Source: a virus. From it: a DNA stretch of 64,000 bases. The notes below the pieces were generated by a model. That model was not told the DNA's origin. It searched no databases and saw nothing but the letters and a program-made list of their open reading frames with translations. The number at the start of each line of letters is the position of its first letter. Within the stretch, counting starts at the first letter, position 1. Where the stretch lies: the IMG/VR virus record IMGVR_UViG_3300050821_010673, positions 1 through 64,000 of that record; one strand, given 5' to 3'. Both the position numbers and the translations under genes were made by a program. This document shows, piece by piece, positions 25,213 through 32,236 of this stretch.

Positions 25213-25892
25213 GCAGACCGTTCGTCATGTTCGGGTACTCGCACCTGTTCGGGGACATCGTCGACTGCATCGAGTCGGTCGGTGGACAGCTCGAGCTGGT
25301 CGTCCTGAACGTTCCGGAAGATCCGCGTCCTGGGCGCGCCACTCTCGCCGAGCGGGTCGGCCGACTGAACTCCGACGTCGCGATCATTCGGAACTTCAGC
25401 AACTTCGCGAATAGCAATCTCCGTGAAAAATTCGGGAATCGCTGCGTCCTGGGGTTCTCCCGGAAGCAGGCGGTCCCTCTACTTGAGACTCTCGAGCACA
25501 GTCTGGCGATCCTCGGGAATCCGATCGTTCACGCGACGGCGATCCAGCAGAAGGGCTCCAGGGTCGACTCCTGGTCGATCGTCAACGTCGGGGCGATCCT
25601 GGGGTCCTGGTCGTACGTCGGCCGACACGTCATCGTGAACCGCGGCGCCTCGATTGGGCACGACGCGGTGATCCGGGACCACTGCGTCATCTCGCCGGGG
25701 GCCGTCCTGTGCAGCCACGTCCGGCTCGACGACGACGTTCTGGTCGGGGCGAACGCGACGATCCTGCCGGACGTCCAGGTCGGCGCCGGAGCGACGATCG
25801 CCGCTGGCGCTGTCGTCCGGGAGGACGTCCCGGCGAACACGATGGTCGCCGGAGTCCCGGCCGTCGTCAAGAAGGGGCCGATAGAATTCTAG
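25209..25892 (+). CDS. NeuD/PglD-like hexapeptide acyltransferase (227 aa)
   Basis: An N-terminal Rossmann-like half (VMFGYSHLFGDIVDCIE) and a C-terminal left-handed beta helix of hexapeptide repeats (VNVGAILGSWSYV, GASIGHDAVI, GAVLCSHVRL, VGAGATIAAG) ending in DVPANTMVAGVPA. Such enzymes O- or N-acylate sugars. Last gene before a terminator. Confidence 0.85.
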   Translation: MSRPFVMFGYSHLFGDIVDCIESVGGQLELVVLNVPEDPRPGRATLAERVGRLNSDVAIIRNFSNFANSNLREKFGNRCVLGFSRKQAVPLLETLEHSLAILGNPIVHATAIQQKGSRVDSWSIVNVGAILGSWSYVGRHVIVNRGASIGHDAVIRDHCVISPGAVLCSHVRLDDDVLVGANATILPDVQVGAGATIAAGAVVREDVPANTMVAGVPAVVKKGPIEF

Positions 25893-25896
25893 GGTA

Positions 25897-25934
25897 GGGA
25901 GGGCCCTGGCGGAACACCCGCTTCGGACCCTCCC
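25897..25934 (+). terminator. terminator after the glycan-acylation genes
   Basis: GGGAGGG (25897-25903) pairs with CCCTCCC (25928-25934), with partial pairing inside the loop. It follows the acyltransferase stop by four bases; no T tract, so termination may be partial. Confidence 0.5.
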
Positions 25935-25938
25935 CAGG

Positions 25939-25966
25939 TTGGGGCGTAGTCTGACTGGATTATACA
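25939..25966 (+). promoter_or_regulatory. promoter of 25979 gene
   Basis: TTGGGG, 16-base spacer, TATACA, then AGGAG and the ATG. Directly behind the terminator hairpin. Confidence 0.45.
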
Positions 25967-25978
25967 AGGAGATCGAAG

Positions 25979-26173
25979 ATGCTAGTGGACCTCGTCCGGA
26001 AGATCGATGCGTTCGTCGCGAAGTACGGCGGCCAGAACCAGGAGAAGTTCAAAGCCGACCTCATGGAGGTCGTCGAGGAGGCCGTCGGCCACGGCGAAGG
26101 GAAGGACCAGGGGAAGATCGTCGGAATCGCTTCGAAGCTCATCAAGGGCTTCTTCGGCAAGAAGGAAGACTGA
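25979..26173 (+). CDS. small helical protein (64 aa)
   Basis: Amphipathic helices with a Gly/Lys-rich end (FFGKKED); AAGGAGA upstream. First gene after the promoter; no family recognised. Confidence 0.65.
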   Translation: MLVDLVRKIDAFVAKYGGQNQEKFKADLMEVVEEAVGHGEGKDQGKIVGIASKLIKGFFGKKED

Positions 26174-26175
26174 CC

Positions 26176-26421
26176 GTGAGGAAGACGAACGAGAAGACGA
26201 AAAGGACCATCTATAACTGCGACCGCTGCGGAAAGAAGTTCGCCGAGAGCTACCCTGGAGAGGCGACGGATCCGGCGGACACCAGCGTCAGACGTGGATC
26301 CCGCCTCTCGATGCCGGTCGTCGTCCGGAACAAGATTCACTTCGAGCTGGCCGACCTCTGCGGTCCGTGTACACTGTCACTTTCGAAGTGGTACACCCCG
26401 AAGAAGTCGGTGGCACAGTAA
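26176..26421 (+). CDS. zinc-finger protein (81 aa)
   Basis: YNCDRCGKKF and LCGPC form a CxxC...CxxC ribbon. GTG start three bases after the previous stop. Its 3' end carries a GTGTACAC motif and the stop lies in the loop of a junction hairpin. Confidence 0.65.
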   Translation: MRKTNEKTKRTIYNCDRCGKKFAESYPGEATDPADTSVRRGSRLSMPVVVRNKIHFELADLCGPCTLSLSKWYTPKKSVAQ

Positions 26422-26437
26422 ATATCTTCTGTGCCAC
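26410..26437 (+). terminator. junction hairpin (GTGGCACAG/CTGTGCCAC)
   Basis: A perfect 9-bp stem with a 10-base loop that holds the upstream stop codon, followed by an AT-rich run. It is the strongest member of the GGCAC/GTGCC family and probably terminates transcription. Confidence 0.6.
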
Positions 26438-26444
26438 ATTCTAT

Positions 26445-26474
26445 TTGACATAGTAATGTGCCATGTCATATTAA
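26445..26474 (+). promoter_or_regulatory. promoter giving a leaderless transcript
   Basis: TTGACA (26445-26450), 18 bases, TATTAA (26469-26474). The expected start falls on or one base before the ATG at 26482. Confidence 0.6.
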
Positions 26475-26481
26475 ACTCGAT

Positions 26482-26682
26482 ATGCTTACAAAGAAAAACG
26501 GTTGGTGCAGGATCTCCTGCGGGGTCAATCTCCGTTCAAACGAGCGGACGATTGAAATTGAGGTTGGCGGTGACATCGGGTCAAGGCCGTTCATAATCGT
26601 AAAGATGACTCCGAAGGACTTCTCGGAAGCCCTTGTAAGTCACGTTGACCGACAGTGTCAGGTCGAAGATTTACGCGATTGA
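26482..26682 (+). CDS. hypothetical protein (66 aa)
   Basis: Starts at the predicted transcription start, without a ribosome binding site. Beta-rich (RTIEIEVGGDIGSRPFIIVKM) with three Cys. A GTG eight codons upstream would lie inside the promoter and is rejected. Unknown. Confidence 0.55.
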   Translation: MLTKKNGWCRISCGVNLRSNERTIEIEVGGDIGSRPFIIVKMTPKDFSEALVSHVDRQCQVEDLRD

Positions 26683-26726
26683 ACTAAGTTTGGCGCGGAG
26701 AGCTCCTGGAGAAGAAGGAGGTGAGC

Positions 26727-27074
26727 ATGTTCAAGAAGAGCATCGAGGCGATTATCGCCCAGGGTGTCAAGGATCTCGAGGCCGTCGTCAAGCAGACTCG
26801 TCAGGCGGCCGATGACGCGAAGATCCGGGTCTCACAGTGTCAGTCCGAGATCCAGACGCTGGTCAATCTCGCGAATCAGGTCCCGGAGAAGGTATTCGAT
26901 CGGTACTCGAACGTGCTCGTTGGAACAATCGATCAGCAGGCAAGCTCTTCAATGGGCCTTTACGCACGCCTTCGTCTCAATACAGGAGAAACAGACCTAC
27001 GTGGCTTCATGGGGCCAGAAGACGTGAAGTCAGGAAAGTACCGCGTCATTGTCCTCCTGGAACCGATCTCATGA
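26727..27074 (+). CDS. hypothetical protein (115 aa)
   Basis: N-terminal helical half (residues 1-55) and C-terminal beta half (YARLRLNTGETDLRGF, KYRVIVLLEP). AAGGAGG fits ATG 26727 better than GTG 26721. Overlaps the next gene's ATG. Confidence 0.65.
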   Translation: MFKKSIEAIIAQGVKDLEAVVKQTRQAADDAKIRVSQCQSEIQTLVNLANQVPEKVFDRYSNVLVGTIDQQASSSMGLYARLRLNTGETDLRGFMGPEDVKSGKYRVIVLLEPIS

Positions 27075-27475
27075 GATTCAAGCTCGGTGACTTCATCGTC
27101 GAGACCGACGGCACCTACGCCATGGTAGAGTGCTCCGGAAAGAACCACACCTGGAATCCGTCCGATACGTTCCTCTGTCCATGGTGTGAGGAGGCCGCTG
27201 GGCGAGTCGCCGAGCACGTCCCGCAGAGGATGGATCATTGCCTGCCGTGCAGGAAGAATTTCGAGAGAGGTGAACGTCACTACTTCAAGCAGGGCGTTCC
27301 GGGATCCTCGATGTGCCTGGAGTGCGTAAAGAGGCATGGTCTCGATAAGTACAAGCACTGGCTCGTTACGGAGTGTCGCTTGTTCCACTACTGGACGGAC
27401 GCCGAGGTCTCCCGTGGAAAACCGATTGGCGAGTTCTCGCCGCCGGATTGCAAGAAGCTCTGTTGCAATTTATGA
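27071..27475 (+). CDS. multi-zinc-finger protein (134 aa)
   Basis: Cys pairs FLCPWC, HCLPCRKNF, SMCLEC and CKKLCC, a set that could fill two or three zinc sites, including one like a NinF/recombination-type ribbon. ATGA-type overlap at both ends. Function unknown. Confidence 0.65.
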   Translation: MRFKLGDFIVETDGTYAMVECSGKNHTWNPSDTFLCPWCEEAAGRVAEHVPQRMDHCLPCRKNFERGERHYFKQGVPGSSMCLECVKRHGLDKYKHWLVTECRLFHYWTDAEVSRGKPIGEFSPPDCKKLCCNL

Positions 27476-27603
27476 AGATGAACGAAAATCAGAAGACGGC
27501 TGTCGGATGCTCTATGAGCCTGATCGGCTGCTTTACCATCATTATTCTATTCGCGGCGGTCGCTGGGATCTCCGTGAAGCTGTTTCATATGATCGCTCAC
27601 TAA
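27472..27603 (+). CDS. single-span membrane protein (43 aa)
   Basis: Polar N-terminus then one membrane helix (SLIGCFTIIILFAAVAGISV). Overlaps the zinc-finger gene's stop. A small lysis-inhibitor or envelope factor is possible but not shown. Confidence 0.55.
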   Translation: MKMNENQKTAVGCSMSLIGCFTIIILFAAVAGISVKLFHMIAH

Positions 27604-27612
27604 GGAGGCTTT

Positions 27613-27837
27613 ATGTTCTGGTGGCTCTGGCGATTCCTGTGGTGGCCACGTTGGACGTATGAGATCGCTGTCGGCACCTCGCACGCAAGCGCCGAGGAGG
27701 CGAAACAAAACGCGCTGATCCAGGCCGGAAAGATCGGCGGCGAGATCGTCGGGATCGCGGCCGACGCCATGTGCTGCGGTGGCGAGCAGGGCGGTGCGGG
27801 CGCCGAGTGGGACGTCTACCTGCTCATCCGGAAGTAG
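27613..27837 (+). CDS. hypothetical protein (74 aa)
   Basis: A Trp-rich N-terminal segment (MFWWLWRFLWWPRW) that may dip into a membrane, then a soluble region resembling double-stranded RNA-binding-like EIAVGTSHASAEEAKQNALI. AAGGAGG upstream. Uncertain. Confidence 0.6.
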   Translation: MFWWLWRFLWWPRWTYEIAVGTSHASAEEAKQNALIQAGKIGGEIVGIAADAMCCGGEQGGAGAEWDVYLLIRK

Positions 27838-27838
27838 C

Positions 27839-28114
27839 ATGGTCGGCGGCTACATCCAGTGGACTGGTCTCAGCTTCCATGAGGTTAGGATCGACGAAGA
27901 GTCGCTTCATGGGAAGGAGATCACCCAGGACATGCTCTACCACATGTTCGCCTCCGGGCTGTTCGACTACGTGAGAGTTAAGTTCAAGTGGAGCGACGAC
28001 GTCACGGCGTACGGCCGGGACAGGATGATGAAGTTCGTCCAGGAGCTGGACCGGCTGGAGATCCGGCGACTGCGGGCGGAGCTGGCCGAGCTGAAGGAAC
28101 GGAAGAAGGACTGA
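27839..28114 (+). CDS. hypothetical protein (91 aa)
   Basis: A mixed N-terminal part and a C-terminal charged helix (LDRLEIRRLRAELAELKERK). ATG overlaps the previous stop's vicinity by one base after TAG. Not recognised. Confidence 0.6.
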   Translation: MVGGYIQWTGLSFHEVRIDEESLHGKEITQDMLYHMFASGLFDYVRVKFKWSDDVTAYGRDRMMKFVQELDRLEIRRLRAELAELKERKKD

Positions 28115-28120
28115 AGAGAA

Positions 28121-28327
28121 ATGGACAAACCGGAAGACGGCGGCGCGGCATTCCCGTACGACAATCCCGACGACGGCGAGCGCGGAATGTCGCTCCGGGA
28201 CTACTTCGCCGGTCAGGTGATTGGTCTGTACCTCACTCAAGATTCTCCGAAAATCGCGGCACGTCTAGCCTACAAGCTCGCGGATGACATGATCGAGGCA
28301 CGTAACCTGTCGAAGGAGCAGCCATGA
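28121..28327 (+). CDS. phage small protein of the MSLRDYFAG type (68 aa)
   Basis: GMSLRDYFAGQVIG and a C-terminal AYKLADDMIEARN are shared with a widespread small phage protein family of unknown role. The gene at 29101 carries a second copy (GLTLRDHFAG). Overlaps the next ATG. Confidence 0.7.
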   Translation: MDKPEDGGAAFPYDNPDDGERGMSLRDYFAGQVIGLYLTQDSPKIAARLAYKLADDMIEARNLSKEQP

Positions 28328-28602
28328 ACCGGATCACGCTGAATGGAAAGAAGTCGTCGAAGCTAGAGCCGGTTGAACTCGTTCCTCCTGGATTCTCACT
28401 GAAGATCTCCGCCGATTCGTCGAACTCCGGGAGAGTCTACATCTGGTCAAGCAAGAGAACCTGATACGAGAAAGAGAAGTACGTCGTCCTCGAGCCGGGA
28501 GCCTGGATCACCCTGGCCGTTGGATCGTCCGGAACGGTCTTCGCGCGCGGTAGTAAAGACGGACAGGTGATCTCGTTCACGACGGTTGAGGGGATTAGGT
28601 AG
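28324..28602 (+). pseudogene. gene interrupted by an in-frame TGA
   Basis: From ATG 28324 the frame encodes 46 residues, meets TGA at 28462-28464 and then continues in the same frame for 45 codons to TAG 28600-28602. Both halves look coding and beta-rich (FSLKISADSSNSGRVYIW; YVVLEPGAWITLAVG). Restoring the TGA to a sense codon such as TGG gives a single 92-residue protein. Nonsense mutation, readthrough or sequencing error are all possible. Confidence 0.6.
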
Positions 28603-28630
28603 ATACTTTAGAGCTGAACGGAGAAGAGGA

Positions 28631-29074
28631 ATGAAGGTCTACATCGCTGCCAGCTGGAAGCACCAGCACGCTGTCGAGATGCTGACGTCCATGCTTCGGG
28701 ACCGAGGTCACGAGGTCCTGTCGTTCGTCGAGAACAATCATGGCGAGCAGAAAGGTCATGAGGCGACGAAGGACGGGAAGTCGATGCCGTTCGACGACTG
28801 GGTCTGGTCGCAGCGTGGGAAGGACTCGTTCGACTACGACACGAACAGCGCCATGAACTCTGACTGTGTTCTGTATATCGGTCCGTCTGGGAAGGATGCC
28901 TCGGCTGAGCTCGGAATGGCTTTTGCGCGCGGTGTAAAAATCATCGGCCTATACGCCAAGGGCGAAGACTTTGGCTTGATGCGCCGGATGGTAGAGTGGG
29001 TTCATAGCTACCAGCAGATGCTTGGTCTGGTCGAGCTCCACGACACTGTAATATCAGCTAGGCGGCACAATTGA
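28631..29074 (+). CDS. nucleoside 2-deoxyribosyltransferase-like protein (147 aa)
   Basis: KVYIAASWKHQHAVEMLTS, a SDCVLYIGPSGKDASAELGMA segment and VKIIGLYA are typical of the NDT-like Rossmann family found in phages. The Glu in SAELGMA sits where the catalytic Glu is expected. It may salvage or modify nucleosides. ATG 28631 with AGAGGA upstream. Confidence 0.7.
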   Translation: MKVYIAASWKHQHAVEMLTSMLRDRGHEVLSFVENNHGEQKGHEATKDGKSMPFDDWVWSQRGKDSFDYDTNSAMNSDCVLYIGPSGKDASAELGMAFARGVKIIGLYAKGEDFGLMRRMVEWVHSYQQMLGLVELHDTVISARRHN

Positions 29075-29087
29075 CCTATTGAGTGCC
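29064..29087 (+). repeat. junction hairpin GGCAC-N14-GTGCC
   Basis: Arms at 29064-29068 and 29083-29087 around a 14-base loop that contains the upstream stop codon. Confidence 0.55.
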
Positions 29088-29100
29088 AAGGGAGGACACG

Positions 29101-29334
29101 ATGATTCCGCCGGAAGCATGGAACAAACTACAGGCCGCCCTGGAGAAGGAAGCTCCATTTGCAATCCCGTTCGGGCTCACTCTTAGGGACCACTTCGCTG
29201 GGATTGCCCTCCAGGGGATGCTCGCGTCAGGAAGCTATAGTCCAAAGCAAGACCTTAGCGAGATTGCCTACGATCAGGCCGACAAGATGCTCGCGCGTAG
29301 GAAGGCTACACTGACGGCACAGAAGCCGAATTGA
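29101..29334 (+). CDS. phage small protein of the LRDHFAG type (77 aa)
   Basis: GLTLRDHFAGIALQGML and IAYDQADKMLARRKA parallel the 28121 gene, suggesting an old duplication. GGGAGG precedes the ATG; the upstream in-frame GTG lies inside the junction hairpin and is less likely. Confidence 0.7.
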   Translation: MIPPEAWNKLQAALEKEAPFAIPFGLTLRDHFAGIALQGMLASGSYSPKQDLSEIAYDQADKMLARRKATLTAQKPN

Positions 29335-29339
29335 GTGCC
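29316..29339 (+). repeat. junction hairpin GGCAC-N14-GTGCC
   Basis: Arms 29316-29320 and 29335-29339; the TGA of the preceding gene is in the loop. Confidence 0.55.
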
Positions 29340-29351
29340 AAAGGAGAAGCC

Positions 29352-29570
29352 ATGGATGATGCCGGGCTGAAGGAGATCCAGGATAAGCTCAAGGAGTTTA
29401 TCGGCCAAAAAGGGGTCTACGTCCTGATGGTATTTGACGGCCAGGATACCCGATGCTGGGCCGATGGTGACAGTCGACTGAAGATGCGCGGTCTCTTGGA
29501 ATGCGGATACGATCTTCTCCGGGACGGGCTGACACCGCCAGCTAAACCATTACCTACGGATCAAAACTAG
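29352..29570 (+). CDS. hypothetical protein (72 aa)
   Basis: Amphipathic N-terminal helix and a short strand (GVYVLMVFDGQDTRCW). AAGGAGAAG precedes ATG 29352. No family recognised. Confidence 0.6.
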   Translation: MDDAGLKEIQDKLKEFIGQKGVYVLMVFDGQDTRCWADGDSRLKMRGLLECGYDLLRDGLTPPAKPLPTDQN

Positions 29571-29572
29571 TA

Positions 29573-29596
29573 GGCACAGAAGGCAGATTGAGTGCC
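29573..29596 (+). repeat. junction hairpin GGCAC-N14-GTGCC
   Basis: Arms 29573-29577 and 29592-29596, immediately after the previous TAG. Confidence 0.55.
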
Positions 29597-29616
29597 ACTG
29601 GAAGAAGGAGGTATCT

Positions 29617-29901
29617 ATGGGAATGGGAATGCCGATCAGCAATCTCCATCGAGTTATTCGTACTCTGGAGAAGACGTGGCAGGCGTGGTGGGAGGAAACG
29701 AATCCGAAGCGGAAAAGGAAGCTAGAGGATAACTTCGAGTACCTCTTAGCGGAAGCGCACACATTTCTTGGATATGTCGACGAGGAGTGGCGCGAAGCTT
29801 TCCAAAAGCCGTCGAAAACGCCCGAATATGACCAGAAGCTCCAGCACGATCTTGTGAACAACTTCGTGCCAGAGTACGACAGGAAGAAGAAGGCTCTGTA
29901 G
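29617..29901 (+). CDS. hypothetical helical protein (94 aa)
   Basis: Mostly helical and charged with Trp/Tyr residues (TWQAWWEETNPKRKRKLEDN); AAGAAGGAGG upstream. Not recognised. Confidence 0.6.
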   Translation: MGMGMPISNLHRVIRTLEKTWQAWWEETNPKRKRKLEDNFEYLLAEAHTFLGYVDEEWREAFQKPSKTPEYDQKLQHDLVNNFVPEYDRKKKAL

Positions 29902-29909
29902 GAGGATCT

Positions 29910-30080
29910 ATGATTGCGACCTGTACTGTCTGCGGCGCCCTATACGAAGCTGGCAGCGAGGAGCAGGCTTACGAACCCGTTCGCTACTGTGGCGGAACTA
30001 AATGCGTGAAGGCTGGAGAACGGAAGACTGAGTCACTCCGTGAATACCTGGACCGGAAAAACATAAAGACGGCTGACTGA
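29910..30080 (+). CDS. small zinc-ribbon protein (56 aa)
   Basis: CTVCGALY and YCGGTKCVKAG give a four-Cys ribbon with a charged C-terminal helix. GGAGG eight bases upstream of ATG 29910. Confidence 0.65.
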   Translation: MIATCTVCGALYEAGSEEQAYEPVRYCGGTKCVKAGERKTESLREYLDRKNIKTAD

Positions 30081-30088
30081 GGTAAAGA

Positions 30089-30328
30089 ATGCCAAATCAA
30101 ACGTTCCACTTAGACGAGGAGATGTCTCTGATGCTTGAGATGTGCGTCAAGCTGAAGATCATCCATCAGATCGTGATCTTCAAGGACGACTCCGACCGGG
30201 CGTACGAGAAGTCCATCCAGATCTCGGATCCGTCGAGAGATCCTAATTGGATCAGAATTAATTCCATAGCGACGCTCGTCGATGTCGTGTCCGAGCGGAA
30301 GTTGGGCACCTTGGCACAGAAGAGGTAA
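30089..30328 (+). CDS. hypothetical protein (79 aa)
   Basis: Alpha/beta sequence without motif (LKIIHQIVIFKDDSDRAYEK). Weak AGGTAAAG upstream. Its last codons form the left arm of a junction hairpin. Confidence 0.6.
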   Translation: MPNQTFHLDEEMSLMLEMCVKLKIIHQIVIFKDDSDRAYEKSIQISDPSRDPNWIRINSIATLVDVVSERKLGTLAQKR

Positions 30329-30336
30329 AGAGTGCA
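30313..30336 (+). repeat. junction hairpin GGCAC-N14-GTGCA
   Basis: Arms 30313-30317 and 30332-30336 (last base differs); the stop codon TAA sits in the 14-base loop. Confidence 0.5.
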
Positions 30337-30338
30337 CG

Positions 30339-30608
30339 ATGGATCAAATACAGCGCGATAGCAAGAACCTGATCGACGACCTCATGGTTCAGCTCGCGAG
30401 TAAGGGGTACTTCGCGGTTGGGGTCATCGTGTACAACGAGAACGCCACCTCAGACCATGAGGCAGTCAAGGTCGGCTGCGCCATAGATTTCTACTCGCAC
30501 CCAAAGATGAGACCGATCGTCATTCGGATGCTTCGGAACGTGGCGACCATCCTTGAGGCTGGCGCTGGGAAAGCAAAGGTCGATGTGATCGAGATTCCGG
30601 AACCGTAG
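30339..30608 (+). CDS. hypothetical protein (89 aa)
   Basis: ATG three bases after the hairpin. Mixed alpha/beta (FAVGVIVYNENATSDHEAV) ending in VDVIEIPEP. No motif recognised. Confidence 0.6.
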   Translation: MDQIQRDSKNLIDDLMVQLASKGYFAVGVIVYNENATSDHEAVKVGCAIDFYSHPKMRPIVIRMLRNVATILEAGAGKAKVDVIEIPEP

Positions 30609-30610
30609 GT

Positions 30611-30634
30611 TGGCACAGAAAAGGTGAAGAGTGC
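30611..30634 (+). repeat. junction hairpin GGCAC-N14-GTGCC
   Basis: Arms 30611-30615 and 30630-30634; the GTG of the right arm is also a possible start codon for the next gene. Confidence 0.55.
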
Positions 30635-30642
30635 CCAAAGAG

Positions 30643-31125
30643 ATGAAGGTTCCCTGCCTGATGATCATCTCCGGAGGTCAGACCGGCGTCGACCGCGCGG
30701 CCCTGGACTTCGCGATCGACAGCGGCCTGCCGTACGGAGGATGGATTCCGAAAGGACGACGGACAGAGGACGGCAGGCTTCCCGACAAATATGTGGGAAT
30801 GAAGGAATGCCCTGTCACTAGCTATCCGGCAAGGACCAGGGCGAACGTCTCCGAAGCGCACGCGACCGTCGTCTTCACGTCGGGGCCGATCAACGATGAG
30901 CCCGGCTGCCTTTTGACGGTGAAGCTATGCAAGGAGCTCCAGAAGCCGTTCTACGTCATCAACCTCGAAGGGAGTGACGTTCGGGCGGCGGCCGACTTCC
31001 TGTGGGTGTGGCTCCTCGAGCACCGGCCCAGCGTCCTCAACGTGGCCGGTACACGGGGGAGCATGAAGCCGGACGTCGAGAAGGTGAAGGCCATCCTGAA
31101 GGCCGCGTTGACACAGAAAGGCTGA
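30643..31125 (+). CDS. YpsA/molybdenum-carrier-like protein (160 aa)
   Basis: MIISGGQTGVDRAALDFA is the hallmark of the putative molybdenum carrier/SLOG-type Rossmann family; GGWIPKGRRTEDG and NVSEAHATVVFTSG follow as expected. SLOG proteins bind nucleotides, often in phage or defence contexts. GTG 30631 is an alternative start four codons earlier. Confidence 0.75.
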   Translation: MKVPCLMIISGGQTGVDRAALDFAIDSGLPYGGWIPKGRRTEDGRLPDKYVGMKECPVTSYPARTRANVSEAHATVVFTSGPINDEPGCLLTVKLCKELQKPFYVINLEGSDVRAAADFLWVWLLEHRPSVLNVAGTRGSMKPDVEKVKAILKAALTQKG

Positions 31126-31128
31126 AGA

Positions 31129-31365
31129 GTGCTCCTAAGGACACCACTGTGGGCGCGTCCGATCTGCCCGTACTACCTGCGTCTCGGGTTGTGTGGCGTC
31201 GATCTCGTGACGACGTGGCATCACGTTCCAGTCTTCGGAATCTACCTGACTAGAAATGATATTGGGTTCTTGATTATGGGAGCGAAACTCTTCAATCTCT
31301 GGAGCGGCTGGAAACTTGGATTATTGTGGCGGGCTATAAAGGTCGGAGTACGGTATCCGATCTGA
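31129..31365 (+). CDS. hypothetical, partly hydrophobic protein (78 aa)
   Basis: GTG start in a degenerate junction hairpin (31108-31135). Hydrophobic stretches (YYLRLGLCGVDLVTTW, FLIMGAKLFNLW) could be membrane-associated. Unknown. Confidence 0.45.
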   Translation: MLLRTPLWARPICPYYLRLGLCGVDLVTTWHHVPVFGIYLTRNDIGFLIMGAKLFNLWSGWKLGLLWRAIKVGVRYPI

Positions 31366-31378
31366 AGAGGATTGAGCA

Positions 31379-31630
31379 GTGGGAACCAAAAAAGCCTATC
31401 TGACATTCGGCTACTACGTGATCGACAGCAGCCGTCGAAGAGAGGCCGCCCATCTCCGTCGCTGGCGGACAGCGAACAAACACGGCCTGCTGATTTGCGT
31501 CGACTGTGGATACTCTTGGCTGAAAGTAAATGGCGCGAAGATCAGCCTGGACGGCGAGGTCGAGTGTCGCGACAAGGGCGACTGTTTCCGACGTCGGATG
31601 ATGCGGATGAGGGTCAAGGGAAAGAACTAG
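31379..31630 (+). CDS. zinc-binding basic protein (83 aa)
   Basis: CVDCGYSW and CRDKGDC form a zinc ribbon flanked by Arg-rich ends. AGAGGATT precedes the GTG at 31379. Nucleic-acid binding is plausible. Confidence 0.6.
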   Translation: MGTKKAYLTFGYYVIDSSRRREAAHLRRWRTANKHGLLICVDCGYSWLKVNGAKISLDGEVECRDKGDCFRRRMMRMRVKGKN

Positions 31631-31632
31631 GG

Positions 31633-31649
31633 CGTGTACACGATGACTT
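31633..31649 (+). promoter_or_regulatory. GTGTACAC element
   Basis: CGTGTACACGATGACTT sits three bases after a stop codon and overlaps the start of the next gene. Confidence 0.45.
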
Positions 31650-31969
31650 CTAGGCCCTGGAAGTTCTCGCCGCACGCCATGGCACGGCTCGCCAAGCGGA
31701 TCGGCCTACTGATGGATATGGCAGCCGAGGCCGAGATCTCGAAGGCCTTGAACTCGAGTCAGGCGAAGCTCATCAAACTTCATTACGGACGGCTCATATA
31801 CGAGATCCAGGTCTTTGGGGTCAGGTTGATCGCGGTCTGCAGTCCGGAGGATCACGTCGTCGTCACTTTCCTCGACATGAAACGATGGAGCCGTAAAAGG
31901 AACTGCCGTCGGAAGCGTCACAAGAACTTCAGTCCGAAGGAAGCGACAGTGGAAGGAGAAGAGGAGTGA
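31634..31969 (+). CDS. RelE/DUF4258-like small protein (111 aa)
   Basis: FSPHAMARLAKRIG at the N-terminus, then RLIYEIQVFGVRLIAVCSPEDHVVVTFL, the strand pattern of small toxin-fold DUF4258/RelE-like proteins. Starts at GTG 31634 or ATG 31643. Basic C-terminal extension. No partner antitoxin is obvious, so a toxin role is uncertain. Confidence 0.5.
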   Translation: MYTMTSRPWKFSPHAMARLAKRIGLLMDMAAEAEISKALNSSQAKLIKLHYGRLIYEIQVFGVRLIAVCSPEDHVVVTFLDMKRWSRKRNCRRKRHKNFSPKEATVEGEEE

Positions 31970-32175
31970 GTAAGAGACCGCCGATGGAGTGTCCGAAGTG
32001 CGGGAAGACCGTCCTCCTGATCACTCGGAACTGGGGAACGAAGCGTCGATGGACGACCGTCGAGATCCACCACCACGAGGACGCACGTCGTTACGAAGTT
32101 GGGGCGCCTCCGAGAATCTGCGTGGTCCGGATGTCGTTCGTCCAAAGCCAGAAGCTCATAGACAAGCTGGCGTGA
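31966..32175 (+). CDS. small zinc-binding protein (69 aa)
   Basis: ECPKCGKTVLL provides a single knuckle with an IHHHED cluster as possible second half. GTGA overlap with the previous gene, GGAGAAGAGGAG upstream. Confidence 0.6.
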   Translation: MSKRPPMECPKCGKTVLLITRNWGTKRRWTTVEIHHHEDARRYEVGAPPRICVVRMSFVQSQKLIDKLA

Positions 32176-32236
32176 ACATCTAGACCTACCCAAAGAAATC
32201 TGGCACACTAGGAGATCGAACAGGGGAGGCGGATCC

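Noticed and set aside
31634-31969. Toxin-antitoxin module
   Set aside because: The product has only a loose RelE/DUF4258-like pattern and neither neighbour looks like an antitoxin.
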